Positions 46,240-57,600 of a stretch of DNA of 64,000 bases are shown piece by piece; the stretch's first letter is position 1, and each line of letters starts with the position of its first letter. Source of the DNA: Galerina marginata (taxonomy: Eukaryota > Basidiomycota > Agaricomycetes > Agaricales > Galerinaceae); assembly GCA_023014335.1 (NCBI GenBank), contig JAECYW010000001.1, positions 992,001-1,056,000 on the forward strand, written 5' to 3'. A program made the translations under genes and the position numbers. Under the pieces are notes generated by a model. That model did no database searches, was not told the origin of the DNA, and saw nothing but the letters and a program-made list of their open reading frames with translations.

Positions 46240-48631
46240 ATGTCCTATCTGGATACAAATCAAACCGGGTGCAAAAAACGGTCCGTGGGTGCTAATGAAA
46301 CGGACGCGCCTGCCGCGTTTCCAACGGCCAAAAGGTTCTGCAGTTCCGTGGGCTCTGCAATTGGGCCGCTCATTGACGCAGCATACCCGCGCCAAAACAA
46401 AATTCCAGCTTTACATAAACGGCCAATTGGTCAACCTGTCGTTTTGTAAGTATGCCTTGTACTTTTTGTAGTTCATGACTAAATACCTTATATTATTAGC
46501 CCTGACGGCATCGGAACGAATTACACTCGCTTTTCTCAGTTTCGAGGTCGTTCTCCGTCTACAGAAAGAAGCTCAAGCTCGTCTTCCACAGTTTCATCTT
46601 CCAGATCTGCAAATTTACAAACAAATGCTGATATGGAGCACAGAAGTCGACAAGTTCCAACGGCCAAAACTTTCCTTCCACCGCGTCATCGAAGACCGAG
46701 GGACGCTTTCTCGGTTACGGAGTGTGTCAAACTCGACGGTCAATCTGTCATATTGCATGACCTACCCCAGGACGTAACAGAAAAACAAATTGAAGACCTT
46801 GTAGAACACTTTGGCTTCAAAGCACAAGTGTGAGTATGCCCATGGCTTATCTTCCTGGCTTCTTGCTGACCTATCATGTAGCACAATATCCGTCGCTCAA
46901 TATCGTTTCGCTTCCTTGGAATTCCTGCACTCGCATGTTGCCAGCGCCGCTTGTTCCATATTGCAACAAAGACATAGGATTGTGTGGGATAGAATTGGCT
47001 CTGCCAACGACAGTTTACAACAATTGGAGGCGGAGGGAATATCTGAGGTCATTGATTTAACGGAAGAGACAGATGCCATGAGTACTTTGGAAAACCTGTC
47101 CATCTTGAATACTCTCGAAGATGACCCCTACCGCAATCTATCGAAAGATGTTTACGAGCAAGATGATGATTCTGACTCCTCAGATATGAGTACATCCCCT
47201 CCTCCGCATGGCCGGCGGTCCCCCGGAAAGGAACCTGCGAGCCCAACAATTGGTCATGTTCAAGACCACTTAGCTGCCCACCTTAGAAATTGTTTTGAGC
47301 TTCCCGATCCTAGGACAAAAACGAACAACGAAATTAAAAAAACAAGGCTTCAGGTCCGTCAAGACAAGGCCTCTACTTCTCGCATCACTCTTCCTACCCC
47401 ACGGGATGCGTCCAGGAACGACAAACTCGAGACGTATATCGTGGTGCTTCCAAAATCACCTCACAATAAACCCAGGCGAGTTCTCTTGTCTAAAGACTCC
47501 GCCGACGCCCCGATTATAGCGGTTTCAATGCGTGGGGATGTCCAGTTCTTCGACCGGAATAAATGGTTAGTGCTTAAATTCGCCTTTGACAGCCGAACTC
47601 AGTATCGCCTTTCAGGCATCGTATTTCACGATTTTCGCGTCCAAATGACTCCGTTTACCGGCATGTTGTTGATGCAACAATCGTTGGGGCCACAGCTATC
47701 ATAGGCTACGGCAACGGCCCTTCTCAGATATCATTAGTGCGCCTTTCAGAGGTATAAAGCGGTCCTCAAACCACATTTTCCCGTCGCTCATCGAGATTTC
47801 AGGGTTCTTCTCCTTTATTGGTGGACTTAGGAGCAAAACCACCCTCACAAGGATGTCTCTCGACAGTGGGAGCAAGACTGGAAAGGGGGCTATAAGTTGC
47901 CTTGCGGCCAAAAAATCAATAGCTCACATTACTCAGTTTTTTACTGGTGGTCATGACAAAACCCTTAGACTTTGGTCTGTAGGGGATGCGAACCTCGCAA
48001 CCTCCGAAAAGTTAACAACACTGACGACAATCCCTGAAGCACTCGGCGTTAGAGATAGAAGTCTTATAGTGGGAACCTCACGCAAGATCTTGACTGTTGA
48101 CTTGGGTCATTTATCATCCATACCGACCTCGGCTCAACTCAGCAATTCGGTCTGCCAAATCCACATTCACAGTCAGGCCCCGAATGTGACTATCCTAGAG
48201 GCAAGCACAGAACCCCTACTGTGTGTTTTACGTCTCATTCCTTTTATCAGGTGAACAGCCTGGATTTCCAGGTCCAGATCTTTGACGACAGGAAAAAGCA
48301 AGGCTTTGATAGGGTGGCCGATTGCTATTTCGGTGCTAGACAAGCTCGCACTTTAGCTAGGTCAACTCGTGGTGACACTGACTTCAGCATGTTTGTAAAG
48401 GGGTATGAGGATGGTACCGTAAGAATGTGGGACTTTCGGAATTCAAAGGTATCTCACAAAAATATCTGGTTTGTCCTTTCGCGCTGAGGTCTAACCATAT
48501 AGAAACCGATATTGACAAAGAAGTATGAGGATATCGGCTCGGTAGTGCATACTGTTTTTGCGGGCCCTAACATCATTTGTTACGGGGAAAACAACCTTAC
48601 ATTCATAGATATATCAGGGGGCACGATCTGA
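46240..48631 (+). CDS. RRM-like plus WD40-repeat protein, unknown function
   Basis: Exon 1 (MSYLDTNQTGCKKRSVGANE) continues through a Ser-rich stretch to an RRM-like segment, DGQSVILHDLPQDVTEKQIE and DLVEHFGFKAQV, then SVAQYRFASLEFLHSHVASA. A long acidic, disordered linker follows (IDLTEETDAMSTLENLS, SDSSDMSTSPPPHGRR). The C-terminal half has propeller-like repeats: DAPIIAVSMRGDVQFFDRN, FFTGGHDKTLRLWSVGD and KGYEDGTVRMWDFRNSKKP. At 47745-47890 the two exons around the intron do not join in one frame: the normal acceptor (TTTCAG, about 47802) gives GSSPLLVDLGAKPPSQG and then a stop, while a shorter intron ending ATCGAG joins the WD40 frame. I could not decide between them. No ortholog recognised. 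Confidence 0.65.
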
Positions 48632-48795
48632 ATGATAGAATCTCAGTGATTTGAACCTCATTTCACACATGTTGGATATCACGGCCTATATTAATTATCA
48701 GAAGCGCCGTTCAACCATGTAGCTTCCGAAGACTCCGTGCCCCTTTGGAAAACAAGGCGGAGGTGATAACTATATCGTGGGGTTACTTTGAATCG
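48632..48795. other. Convergent 3' spacer
   Basis: Between the WD40 gene and the M28 gene. The M28 stop region contains a short direct duplication, TTACTTTGAATC twice at 48783 and 48796. Confidence 0.35.
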
Positions 48796-50934
48796 TTACT
48801 TTGAATCATAACCACCGAGCTCTACTGCAAAGGCGACTGCGAGTTTCGAAAACTCCAACATGTGACTGAAGCTAAATTCGTCGGATATATCGATGCGGCT
48901 GGAAGAATCTGATTGAGAGGCCAAGAAAGTTATACATCTTAAAAGACAGACTCACTCGTTCGTCGAGTGGATGTTCTTGTTTGAATTTTCAAAACTACTC
49001 TCTGCAGGATGAATTCAATGATAGTTCTCTTAACGGGGTTTCAAACTAACCAATCGTGAACACCGAAGGGTATCCTGCCTTTCTCCACGAGGCGCTAGAG
49101 AATAAGTATAGTCGTCAGCGTGCGTTCGGCTGGAGCTAGAGCGATTGAATCTCTCAACTGGTCACTGCAAGCGTATCCGCATTTAGTCTGACGAAATTAA
49201 AAATGAGTGTACTTCCGATGCTCATACGTCACACCTACCTCCACGTATGGGATATCGAGGTACAAGTCTACCAACGCCTTGTTGAAGGCGGTAAGACTAG
49301 ATCATGTGTCAAGACAAGGGTGTAATTTTGATGTTGTGCGACTCACTCTTCATCTGTGAAATCAGTGATGATTCCAACTTCCTCGCGTGTACCTCTCTAA
49401 TAACAATGTTTGAGCACTTCGTTGAGATATCAAGAACATAATCAACCTTCACCCATGCCGTCATATCGAACTAAGAAGATAGTGAGAAATAACTATGCAC
49501 CAGAGACATGGAATGCTGACCTGACTCATGGCAAGGACATTGACCTCTCGGGATTCGTAATCTTTGGCTACTGCTTGCGAGCCCTAGAAGGCCACCTTCC
49601 TGCAGATAAAATAAGATGTCAAATATACAAAAGTGATTGTAATGCCGGGCGTACTTCTGCGGAGTACCAGTGGAATTCAACGGTACGAACAGGACGGAAA
49701 TCAGCCGCAATTAGGGCGCGGTACGATTCCAAGATGGTTACGCTTCCAGATCCGTCATCTGAAGTCAAGATGAGTTTTAAAAAAGAAATGAGACCGGAAT
49801 TACGACAAACCATCAGCCCCTGCACTCTTGTGTTAGTATGAAGATATTTTTGTATGACAAGAAACCTTACCCGGCGCAGGAAGGAAAGGCCACATGTTTG
49901 TGCTACCGAAGAGAAAAGTAGGTTTAGACGAAGACGGGGAGCGTTGAATGTGAACAGTGTACCTATCCTGGTGAGCTCCGATAACAACGACGCTATCGTC
50001 AGTCGCGGACGACCCTTTAATACGGACAATCTATGCATGGCTCGTGAATGGCTATTGATATGATATGAAATCTCCCACTATGGTACTTTGGCCCCAAGAG
50101 TGAGGGAACTCCTTTGCAGTGATAAGTTCGCGGAGGGAATCCGATGCATACTCCGCAGTGATCTACCGTTCTCAAATCAACAACATTCGTCGTTATTTGA
50201 AGGAGAAAAAATATAAATTACTTCTGATATTTTGGAAAGCAGCCATTCCTGACTTTGTTTGCCGGTCTAACGAACCCAAATTAGTATGATATATTGGTGA
50301 GCGAAATGGAGCAGGTATCACATCACTCCGATAGTCTGAAGGAAAGTCAACGGGAGGGCTATTTGTCAAAAAAGTGAACACGAACATCTGGTACGGAAAC
50401 TCGAGAATTTCTTCAAGTTCTCCTGAGGTCCAGTGGTCGACAATGTCTTCAGAATTGGTTCAACGATGTCTGTGGCGTTGGGGGTCGGGAGGGAATCTAA
50501 CGACAACGGCCTGAATTAACTAGAGAATGATCACAGCGAAAGAAAATACGTACGCTTTTCCTTTGACCTAAGCGATACCGAGGAGCCAAGCTCTTGAGCT
50601 TCGGTGCTAACGACGAAAGGTGAATTTGTGGTGCTACCAAAGCAGGCATTGTGTCTTTACATGTCAAAAAATTTCACGCCCTGAGCCTTCATATGGATCT
50701 GCATGGTCATATGAGCAATTGTATTGATCGGAAGGATGAAGGGCATGTAACCTTCTCCAATTCTGACATCCAAACTGGGTCTTTACCCTCCATCTGAACG
50801 AGGCGGAGGGCATTGAGGTCAAGATCGAATCCGGGGTATTGCTTCTGTGCAGTGAGCGGTGTTTGTTCATCGTATGCAAGAGGAGTAGCTGTTATCAAAG
50901 AGACAAGGGATATCAAAACGGCAAAGGACTTCAT
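48796..50934 (-). CDS. Secreted M28 aminopeptidase (leucine aminopeptidase type)
   Basis: Zinc exopeptidase that releases N-terminal residues from peptides outside the cell. Signal peptide MKSFAVLISLVSLITA, then a short propeptide. Core motifs in order: DIVEPILKTLSTTGP, FSSFRTRYYRSDTG, EFPHSWGQST, VVVIGAHQDS with the first zinc ligands His and Asp, APGADDDGSGSVTILESYRA with the bridging Asp, HWYSAEEGGLLGSQAVA with the catalytic Glu pair, LAMSQFDMTAWVK, CSDHASWRKAGYPSVF with the last His, and DEFSFSHMLEFSKLAVAFAV. Length is about 390 residues over many exons. One surplus base near 49581 breaks the frame inside GLLGSQAVA. The stop TAA is at 48796-48798. Head-to-head with uL11m. Confidence 0.88.
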
Positions 50935-51107
50935 GGTGGAAAGCAAGCGAAACGCGTCTCTACAGAGGTTGCTGCCTCCGGTCACTGGTGCCCCGAAATG
51001 GGCAGTAAACACACGTGCTCTTATCACGTGTCCGCCTTCAATTACGCCTCGACAATTTACGCGTTGGAAATCGTTGTGAAGTCCAGTTTTTGGCATCGTA
51101 GACCATC
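50935..51107. promoter_or_regulatory. Short bidirectional promoter, M28 / uL11m
   Basis: Only 173 bases separate the start codons of two divergent genes, so this interval must contain both promoters. It includes CACGTG-like words (ACACGTG near 51010 and TCACGTG near 51025), possible bHLH-type sites. Confidence 0.45.
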
Positions 51108-51612
51108 ATGTCCAAAGCAGCGTTAAAAGCCAGGGCACAAGTTGTGGTATGTTTCTTCTTTGTTTTCCAGGCGATTTGTTCCTGTTCTCACTGGTCCTCG
51201 CAAGCGTTTGCTCATTCCAGCTGGCAAGGCTGCTCCAACTCCCCCAGTCGGCCCAGCTCTTGGAGCACGCGGTGTGAAGTCCATGGACTTTTGCAAAGAA
51301 TTTAACGCCCGGACAGCACACATAGAACCTGGTGTGCCAATCCCAACGCTTATTACCGTTCAGCCTGACCGCACTTTCACCTTCATCACGAAAACTCCCC
51401 CAGCTACATATTTTCTGAAGCAAGCCGCCGGGATTGAGAAAGGAACAGGAAAACCGGGGCACGAAGTTACTGGGACAATTAGCCTCAAACACGTGTACGA
51501 GATTGCAAAAATCAAGGCCACAGATGAGCACATGAAAACGCTACCGTTGGAATCCATCGCCCGGATGATTGTAGGTAGCGCCAGGAGCTTGGGAGTGCAG
51601 GTGGTTCCATGA
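51108..51612 (+). CDS. Mitochondrial large-subunit ribosomal protein uL11m
   Basis: Binds the GTPase-associated region of the mitochondrial large-subunit rRNA. Exon 1 (51108-51146) encodes MSKAALKARAQVV; after a 58-nt intron (51147-51204) exon 2 continues RLLIPAGKAAPTPPVGPALG, then GVKSMDFCKEFNART, GVPIPTLITVQPDRTFTFI, KTPPATYFLKQAAGI, and the C-terminal IKATDEHMKTLPLESIARM with IVGSARSLGVQVV. The PAGKAAPTPPVGPALG block is the bacterial/mitochondrial L11 signature; cytosolic L12 differs. The CDS encodes 148 residues, usual for this family. The splice choice matters: reading through the intron or using the first internal AG gives a frame that does not match uL11. Confidence 0.93.
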
Positions 51613-52625
51613 CCGGCAGCCGTGCCGTGCGTTCATTCTTTCTGCTAAAATTTCCTCGAGGATTGATTGATCTTCACAGATTGTTGATAATGCACCCTTC
51701 GTTCATTGAATTGATACTCTGCTGGATGTCCCGTGGATGTCCCAGAGTTGTCAGAATCATCCAAGGGTACTTGAGCGCATTGCGTTAATAGAGTATGTTC
51801 ACCTTTTCCAGCTGGAAATTATACCGGATGAATGCGGATAACATCCTTTAGTGAGGTCGGGACAGCAACATGTTCATTAGCGAAATTAAACTTCTGAACT
51901 GATCGACGACCTGAGAACTTGTGGCAATAACGCCATTCCTATCTTGAATGGGTTCGATAAATGTCCAGATGCCATCATCAAACCAAAACCTGCACCTTAA
52001 ACCTTGGTTTACCCTAAGACGATTATTATTGCCTGCCAATTTCCTCCCTTATCTCCTGTGCCTTTTGGCCCGAAATAGTATGTGAACACGATGAAGACAT
52101 GCTTTCCTCAACTCCGGATACAAATTTACACGTTTATGTCCTCCCTCCAGCTCCAGATGTGCTGCTTATTTCTGACCTGCCTAATGCAGATCACCTCGTG
52201 GGCTTTCACGAGAAATGCACCATCAAACACATCACGACACGTCCGGCCTCCTCTATTTATTTTCTCTTATATCAATTTCTCTCGGAAATCCTCCGGTGGG
52301 GAGAATACCTAGACGTGCTTTTTGAAAGGGGAAATGGTGCATCTAGAGATCGGTTTTCTTCGCGATAGGCAGGTCACGACAGCCAATGGAAGAACCCAAG
52401 CGCTGACCTTCAACTCGTGTTTTTCGATCGTTGCGATAGACTGAACAACCGGAACCTCGCTCCACTGACCAGCTGAAAGAATTTCGAACCCTTACAGTTC
52501 GACACGCTGGAACAAACTTCATTTTTATAATAATTTCCTGCCAAATACCACGTTTCCGATCGGTTCAAGGATCATCTGGCCGAAGGAAAATGGAGTGTCC
52601 ATGCTCAATACCACCTCTCGTTGGG
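51613..52625. other. 1-kb intergenic region, nothing certain
   Basis: A plus-strand frame at 52099-52368 (starting MLSSTPDTNLHVYVLPPAPD) encodes 89 residues with no recognised domain and no splice support. Otherwise nothing. Confidence 0.35.
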
Positions 52626-52633
52626 TATAAAAA
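52626..52633 (+). promoter_or_regulatory. TATA box of the DUF6593 gene
   Basis: TATAAAAA, 76 bases before the ATG at 52709. The following leader is C/T-rich. Confidence 0.55.
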
Positions 52634-52708
52634 GAGCGGGGAAAGTGGTGATATTTTTTCTCAGAGTACTCTCTACTTTATCTCCCAGATTCATATCCAT
52701 CCTTCGCA

Positions 52709-53562
52709 ATGGCCGCTGCTTCCAACGACGTTCTTTCCTGGACGAATCAAGACACCCGAGAAAGCATCCTGTTTAATTCATGGGGAATTCTTTACCGATT
52801 CCAAGTTCGTTCTGTCCCCTCCCCCTCCACGCGCTGCGAATCATCAGACTTAACGGATTATTACAGACAAGCGCAGCTCAGAATGGCCATAGCGTCACCA
52901 CGATGTGGCGCGCCCTCCGACCCAACAAGGAAGATCGCATCGCGAAGCTCGAGTGGTCACCGAATGGTGGTCTTGGTCGCGTCGTGATGGGCAAGGTCAA
53001 AAATTTATTATGCACCTAAACAACCGAGATACTGACTCCTTTCTTTCATGCAACAGCACAGCCTACGAATGGTCGACCTCGCACGACCGGATCCTTCAAT
53101 CTATGTTCGTATTCCATCCGATCAAGCTTTCATCCGACCACGACTCTAACGAATAAATTCTTGCTAAAGGGTGCACGCAGCTTTACCGGACCCGACGGCC
53201 TTCAATATCGTTGGCGGCCCAGCACCACGAGCGTCGATATCGTGGTAAGCCTCGAACACGCTAGAATGTCGTAATTGTCATGAACACGATTTTTCTTGTA
53301 ATTCAGCTTCAGGATCCCAATGGTGAAATTATCGCCTTTTTCCGCCCGACTCGGCAAACTCGTTACCAGATCGGAGACGTCTATGGCGAACTCCATTATA
53401 TCCGAAGTGCTGGGATGGGCACAGTGGTAAGCCTATTTACCAAGATAACGGTGTCTAAAGAAAAATTCTGACTTTGTTTTTCCCCAGATGCATCCGCCTA
53501 TGATGGACATGGTCACTCTCACAGCCATGCTCTATCGCTTTTGTGCGGCTTGGAATCTGTGA
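52709..53562 (+). CDS. DUF6593 family protein
   Basis: A basidiomycete-expanded family of unknown function. Exons join as MAAASNDVLSWTNQDTRES, ILFNSWGILYRFQTSAAQN, TTMWRALRPNKEDRIAKLEW, SPNGGLGRVVMGK, RSFTGPDGLQYRWRPSTT, LQDPNGEIIAFFRPTRQTRY, QIGDVYGELHYIRSAGMGTV, and MHPPMMDMVTLTAMLYRFCA ending AWNL. The FRPTR and HPPMMDMVTxTAMLYRF blocks are the strongest family marks. There is no signal peptide or membrane helix. The beta-rich core resembles the tubby/LURP-one type of fold, but that is only an impression. Five or six exons. A strong TATA box suggests regulated, possibly high, expression. Confidence 0.8.
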
Positions 53563-53973
53563 AAGTCTCCGTCATCTCACACATGCATGCATTCACCGAA
53601 CGCTTTCTCTCCACCTGTAGTATAAATTCACCTTGTATATGATAGTTGTAAAATGTCATTTTCGGCTTCGCTCTCAGTGACGACATAATAATAATATCTG
53701 TCACCAAAATCTATCCGCGAAAGTTTAAGATAAGCAGTAAACCCGAAATTCGTTGCAAAGATCTATCTGATACGCGTTTTTTTATCCGGTTAAATAGGTT
53801 ACATCGATGATAGAGAGGTCATCGAGATGGTTTGTTTCTACAATCTTGGCTTCACGTGCAGGCGAGGCGAGGCGGACGGGGTGAGGCGGCTGAGTTGAAA
53901 TACAGCCAACACGATGCAGTTCGCCCACAGGTACATTGTTCAGAAGACAGTGGTCACCGGACCCCCCACGCTA
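53563..53973. other. Convergent 3' spacer
   Basis: Between the DUF6593 and AhpD-like genes. AT-rich in its first half; nothing recognised. Confidence 0.4.
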
Positions 53974-55304
53974 TCATAATTTGCCCTTTACTTGCCGTTG
54001 GTTCTGCCCTTCTGCTGACACACCATCGAGGACCTCGTCGATGGTGCGAATCACCCATTCGGTCCCCTCGTCGCTCGAGAGCCATCGGTCCTCCTCGCTC
54101 TGGTTCTCCGCATCGCGGGCTTTGAGAAGGCCAAAGACGTGACTTATCAACTGGGGACCTACGCCACCTTCTGCTCGAAGGGAGGCCATTCCGACGATAG
54201 ACCCCAGAGCACGACTTAAATTTCCCTGATCGAGATCATCCGCACTGCTCGTGTCGGCGTAGGCCTTGGTGCGTCCCGGAAGAGGAGAAAGTACCGCGCC
54301 ATAGGACTGGATTATGAACGCTGTTTGGAGGTGGGCCCAAAAATCATGTCAGCTCAAGATCGTCCCAGAAAACGAGGCAAGAACCATCAGATAAGTATGC
54401 AGAGATTCAAAGAAGGCGAAAGAGATCCGACATGGCGAGAATTATACGCCAAGATTGGAAAGAATATGTCAGAAAAGAGGAACGTGTAGGACTTACAAAT
54501 GAAATCTGGGTGGTAGGAACCCAACTTATCGTGGAGTTTATCTGCATGAGGCGTGTAGATTGAATTCCAGAGGCCTTTTCCCCGCGTCACTATCGATTCG
54601 ATGTTATCCGAGGTTGCGGTCCTGGATAACAGTTTCCGAGCACGTCAAGGACCAGCACCAGTAGACCCACACATCAACGCGTGGAAATACAAAAATAAAA
54701 AAGAAACCGTGCCCATTAGGGATCTGGGGCGAAAGACAAAATGGACTGCGGATCGCACCTTCTCGAGTTCGTCCTCAAGGCGTGCTTCACTTCGTCATCG
54801 AGCGCTTCGTGCAACGCGGCTAGGGAAAGAATGACCTGGGAGAAAAAAAGAGGTGGCTTTCTACAAGGGGTCTTTAATCAAGAAAAGCCTGGCTCACTCG
54901 TGGTACGCCGATAAAGATGACGCTTTTCAGTGCTGACTCGCGCATCAAGGCAGCCTTGTTGACCGCACTTGGAAAGTCAAGGCCACTGTATTTTCCAGGA
55001 CCACTGGCATCGTCCAGAGTGGACCTCGTGACGAAACGATAGAGGTGTCCGACCGCTGACGGCCGGTTGGCTGTCAAGAGTGTACAAGTCTAGAATGGGG
55101 GAAGTTGCAAGAAACACGTTCAGTTTGGGGCTCGGGTCATACCGTCGCGACCAGCCAGCCGGTCTCTGCTTTCTTCGCTTGCGCGTCACGGAAGGTTTTT
55201 GTGAATACTTGATTTAAATGGGCTAATGGAGGGCTCGGCAGTACATTGGGAGCGCGCAGCGTCAAGAGGTGTTTAATCGCGGGTGATAACTTGACGTTGG
55301 CCAT
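53974..55304 (-). CDS. AhpD-like (carboxymuconolactone decarboxylase fold) protein
   Basis: The start is MANVKLSPAIKHLLTLRAPN, then FRDAQAKKAETGWLVAT, NRPSAVGHLYRFVTRSTLDD, SAVNKAALMRESALKSVIFI with GVPRV, then LAALHEALDDEVKHALRTN, RGKGLWNSIYTPHADKLHDK with LGSYHPDF, and MASLRAEGGVGPQLISHVFG. The MRESALKSVIFIGVPR helix is the usual AhpD-superfamily landmark, in the form seen in a fungal group without the catalytic CxxC pair. I therefore would not predict peroxidase activity. Length is about 260 residues over five or so exons. Location may be mitochondrial, as for related yeast and fungal proteins, but no clear presequence is visible. Confidence 0.7.
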
Positions 55305-55791
55305 TTCTGTGCTGGTGGCGCAGTGTGGTTGCGGGTTGAATGCAAGGAATAATTATCTTCGGGAGTGGGTGTGGATTCTGACACAAGGCCGAGGATTAGA
55401 AGAGGCAATCGCATTACCGAAAAACGTGTTTGTCTAAAATCCGCACTTAGATTCCCAGCCCAAGGTAGTATAGCACCAGTACAAATACCAGTCGGGATAA
55501 ATTCCTAGCATGGTATGACTAGTTTAAAAGAAGATTCGGCATCCACCAGGAAGAAAGGTATGCTAGGTGTTAAGAGAAATTGGGGATGCGCAGCATTACA
55601 ACATCAGAAGAGATCGATAACCGGTAACGATTGAACAGTAGAACACGACAGATATCAAAGACTCGTCAGTGGCTGGCACCGCACTTGGAAAGAAAAAAAA
55701 AAGGTCGTGAATTACGTCGGAGGGGTATCAATTGGAGGAATATGAGAATGATAATGATATATGCGTGAATGATGGATGTTCCAGATGTGAC
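55305..55791. other. Spacer, nothing recognised
   Basis: Holds the promoter of the AhpD-like gene and the 3' end of the GH128 gene. Contains an A-run at 55685-55702. Confidence 0.4.
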
Positions 55792-57110
55792 TTAAGTAAG
55801 GTAGTCCCAGCCGAGGGCGGTCGGTTGACCATTACCGGCCATGAGTTGGTTCAGGGGGTTGACACCTTGCATATTGTGCATTACGCCTAAACGAATATGA
55901 ATAACGACTATAAAAGATGTAGGGACTCGAGACATACCGAAAGCAAAGTACTTGGAGACATAGTCAGTGCTGTCCATGAATGCGGTGACAGTGTCCATAA
56001 AGTGTTGGACCTGTCCGGCATTGCATTGGGCACCTCCAGAAAAGTTCTAGAACCGACGAATTAATAATGGAGCGCGAAGAGATAACAAACTCAAATACCT
56101 GGCAAGCAAATTCGGTGACCCAGAGGTTCCTTCCGAAGGTGGCATGGAAATCCTGGAGGTAGCTGATGAAGGACTGGGGGTCGGTCCCGTACCAATGGAC
56201 AGCGACAGCATCAATCTGAAAAATTGTTCAAGTGAGGACAAATAGAGAGCGCATGTGATAAACGACGCACAGAGCAGCCAGAGCAGGCGCTGATGAAGTT
56301 TTTCAACCAAACCTTACCACCAGGGCCAGAGGTGACCGCTGGAGAAACAAGGTTGTAGCCTTGGCCCTTGAGAGGTTGGAGGTGTTGCTTCCAGAGGGTG
56401 GCAGCGTAACCAGGATCAAGGTTTGACTGGCCGTTGATGTCGGGTCTGCCAAGAGAATTTAGAAGTTGATCAGCAAGATATATTAAACATACTCGTTGAA
56501 GCCTAGAGCCCAGCGCGCGTAACCAGGCTTGACGAGGTTCTGGAAGTCACCGATTTGCTTGGGACCCCAGAGCATAGGAGCGAACTCCAGGCCGAGGGCG
56601 TCGGAACCAGCGGGCTTCCAGGGGCTCCAGGAGTAGATGCTGGGATAAGGTTAGAAAATGGAGAAAATTTGAACCATGGCAGGTACATACGCAGAAACTT
56701 TGCTAGTCTTGAAGTTCTTGAGGGAACCGTCGTCACCGTTAGCCCAGGCGAGACCGACCTTGCTTCCACCACCGGACGGCGGCGGAGGGGGAGGTGGTGG
56801 TGGCGGGGGTGGTGCGTGACTGGTGACTGGTGCGGGTTTCTGAGTAGTCGCGGGTGGTTTTGGGGCGGGCTTAGAGGTGGGGACAGCGGCCTTTGACGAG
56901 GAAACGACCGCGACAGAGCTGCTCGGACGGGGCTTGCAGCGCCTGGAGGTATCACGCTTCTTCTTAGCGAGAAGCTGGTGGTGGCCGAGATGGCGGGCGT
57001 GGTTAGGAGACGGACTCGATGGAAAGGGCGCTGACCGGCGCGGGGCCAAAGGAGCAGGCGAGGATGACGAAGGACGAGAGGGCGATGAGGCTGACGAATT
57101 TGGCGGCCAT
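55792..57110 (-). CDS. Secreted GH128 beta-1,3-glucanase with proline linker
   Basis: Probably acts on fungal cell-wall or dietary beta-1,3-glucan. Signal peptide MAAKFVSLIALSSFVILACS; then a basic KKKRDTSRRCKPR segment, a Ser/Pro/Lys linker ending in twelve prolines, and the GH128 barrel. Barrel marks are VGLAWANGDDGSLKNFKTSK, YIYSWSPWKP, LEFAPMLWGPKQIGDF, ARWALGFNEPDINGQSNL (acid/base Glu), IDAVAVHWYGTD, LWVTEFACQNF (nucleophile Glu) and FMDSTDYVSKYFAFGVMHNM. About 350 residues. Between the signal peptide and the linker the frame changes: either a surplus base at 57005, or a roughly 60-nt intron starting GTCAGC with a CTAAC branch point. Both give plausible proteins. Confidence 0.85.
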
Positions 57111-57600
57111 GGTAGGGCCTAGTCGTGAACGAGCGGGGGAGAAAAAGAGTGTAGGGACCGGGCGACGTTACTAGAGAGAAGAAAGAAGGGCGAACTGGCA
57201 ACCATCTTCCTTTTTCAATTTAAACACACACGGACCCTGCCGAAGTCCGTCCATCAAATTAGCGCACGGGCCCATGTATGCCGCTCCCGCCAAGGCTCAT
57301 TATGCCCGTCACATTGTTTGCATATACATAGTCTTATTTTCTACGATTTCATTGTTCGTTGGCCCTCGTCGTTGCAGAGTCGAGCGATGATACATCTGAT
57401 ACCCTTGCAAAGAGTCCCCTTGCCAGTGTCATGGCGACATTGTGGACGTGTCCAAAAGTGTTCGTTGTGTCATGTTTACGCAAGTACATAAGACGCATGG
57501 CCGCCCAGATTTCTTTTTCCCCAACCTCCAAGTTTGACACGAAGAAACCGGTTCAACAGCCCACCACAAAAAAACTCACCAGTTCAACAAGCCCATCATC
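57111..57600. other. Divergent promoter region, GH128 / two-RRM gene
   Basis: 490 bases between start codons. The two-RRM leader is A/C-rich; no clear TATA box was seen. Confidence 0.4.

Noticed and set aside
56503..57201. 232-codon minus-strand frame
   Set aside because: Overlaps the GH128 exons in a different frame; Pro/Arg/Ser-rich shadow of the proline linker.
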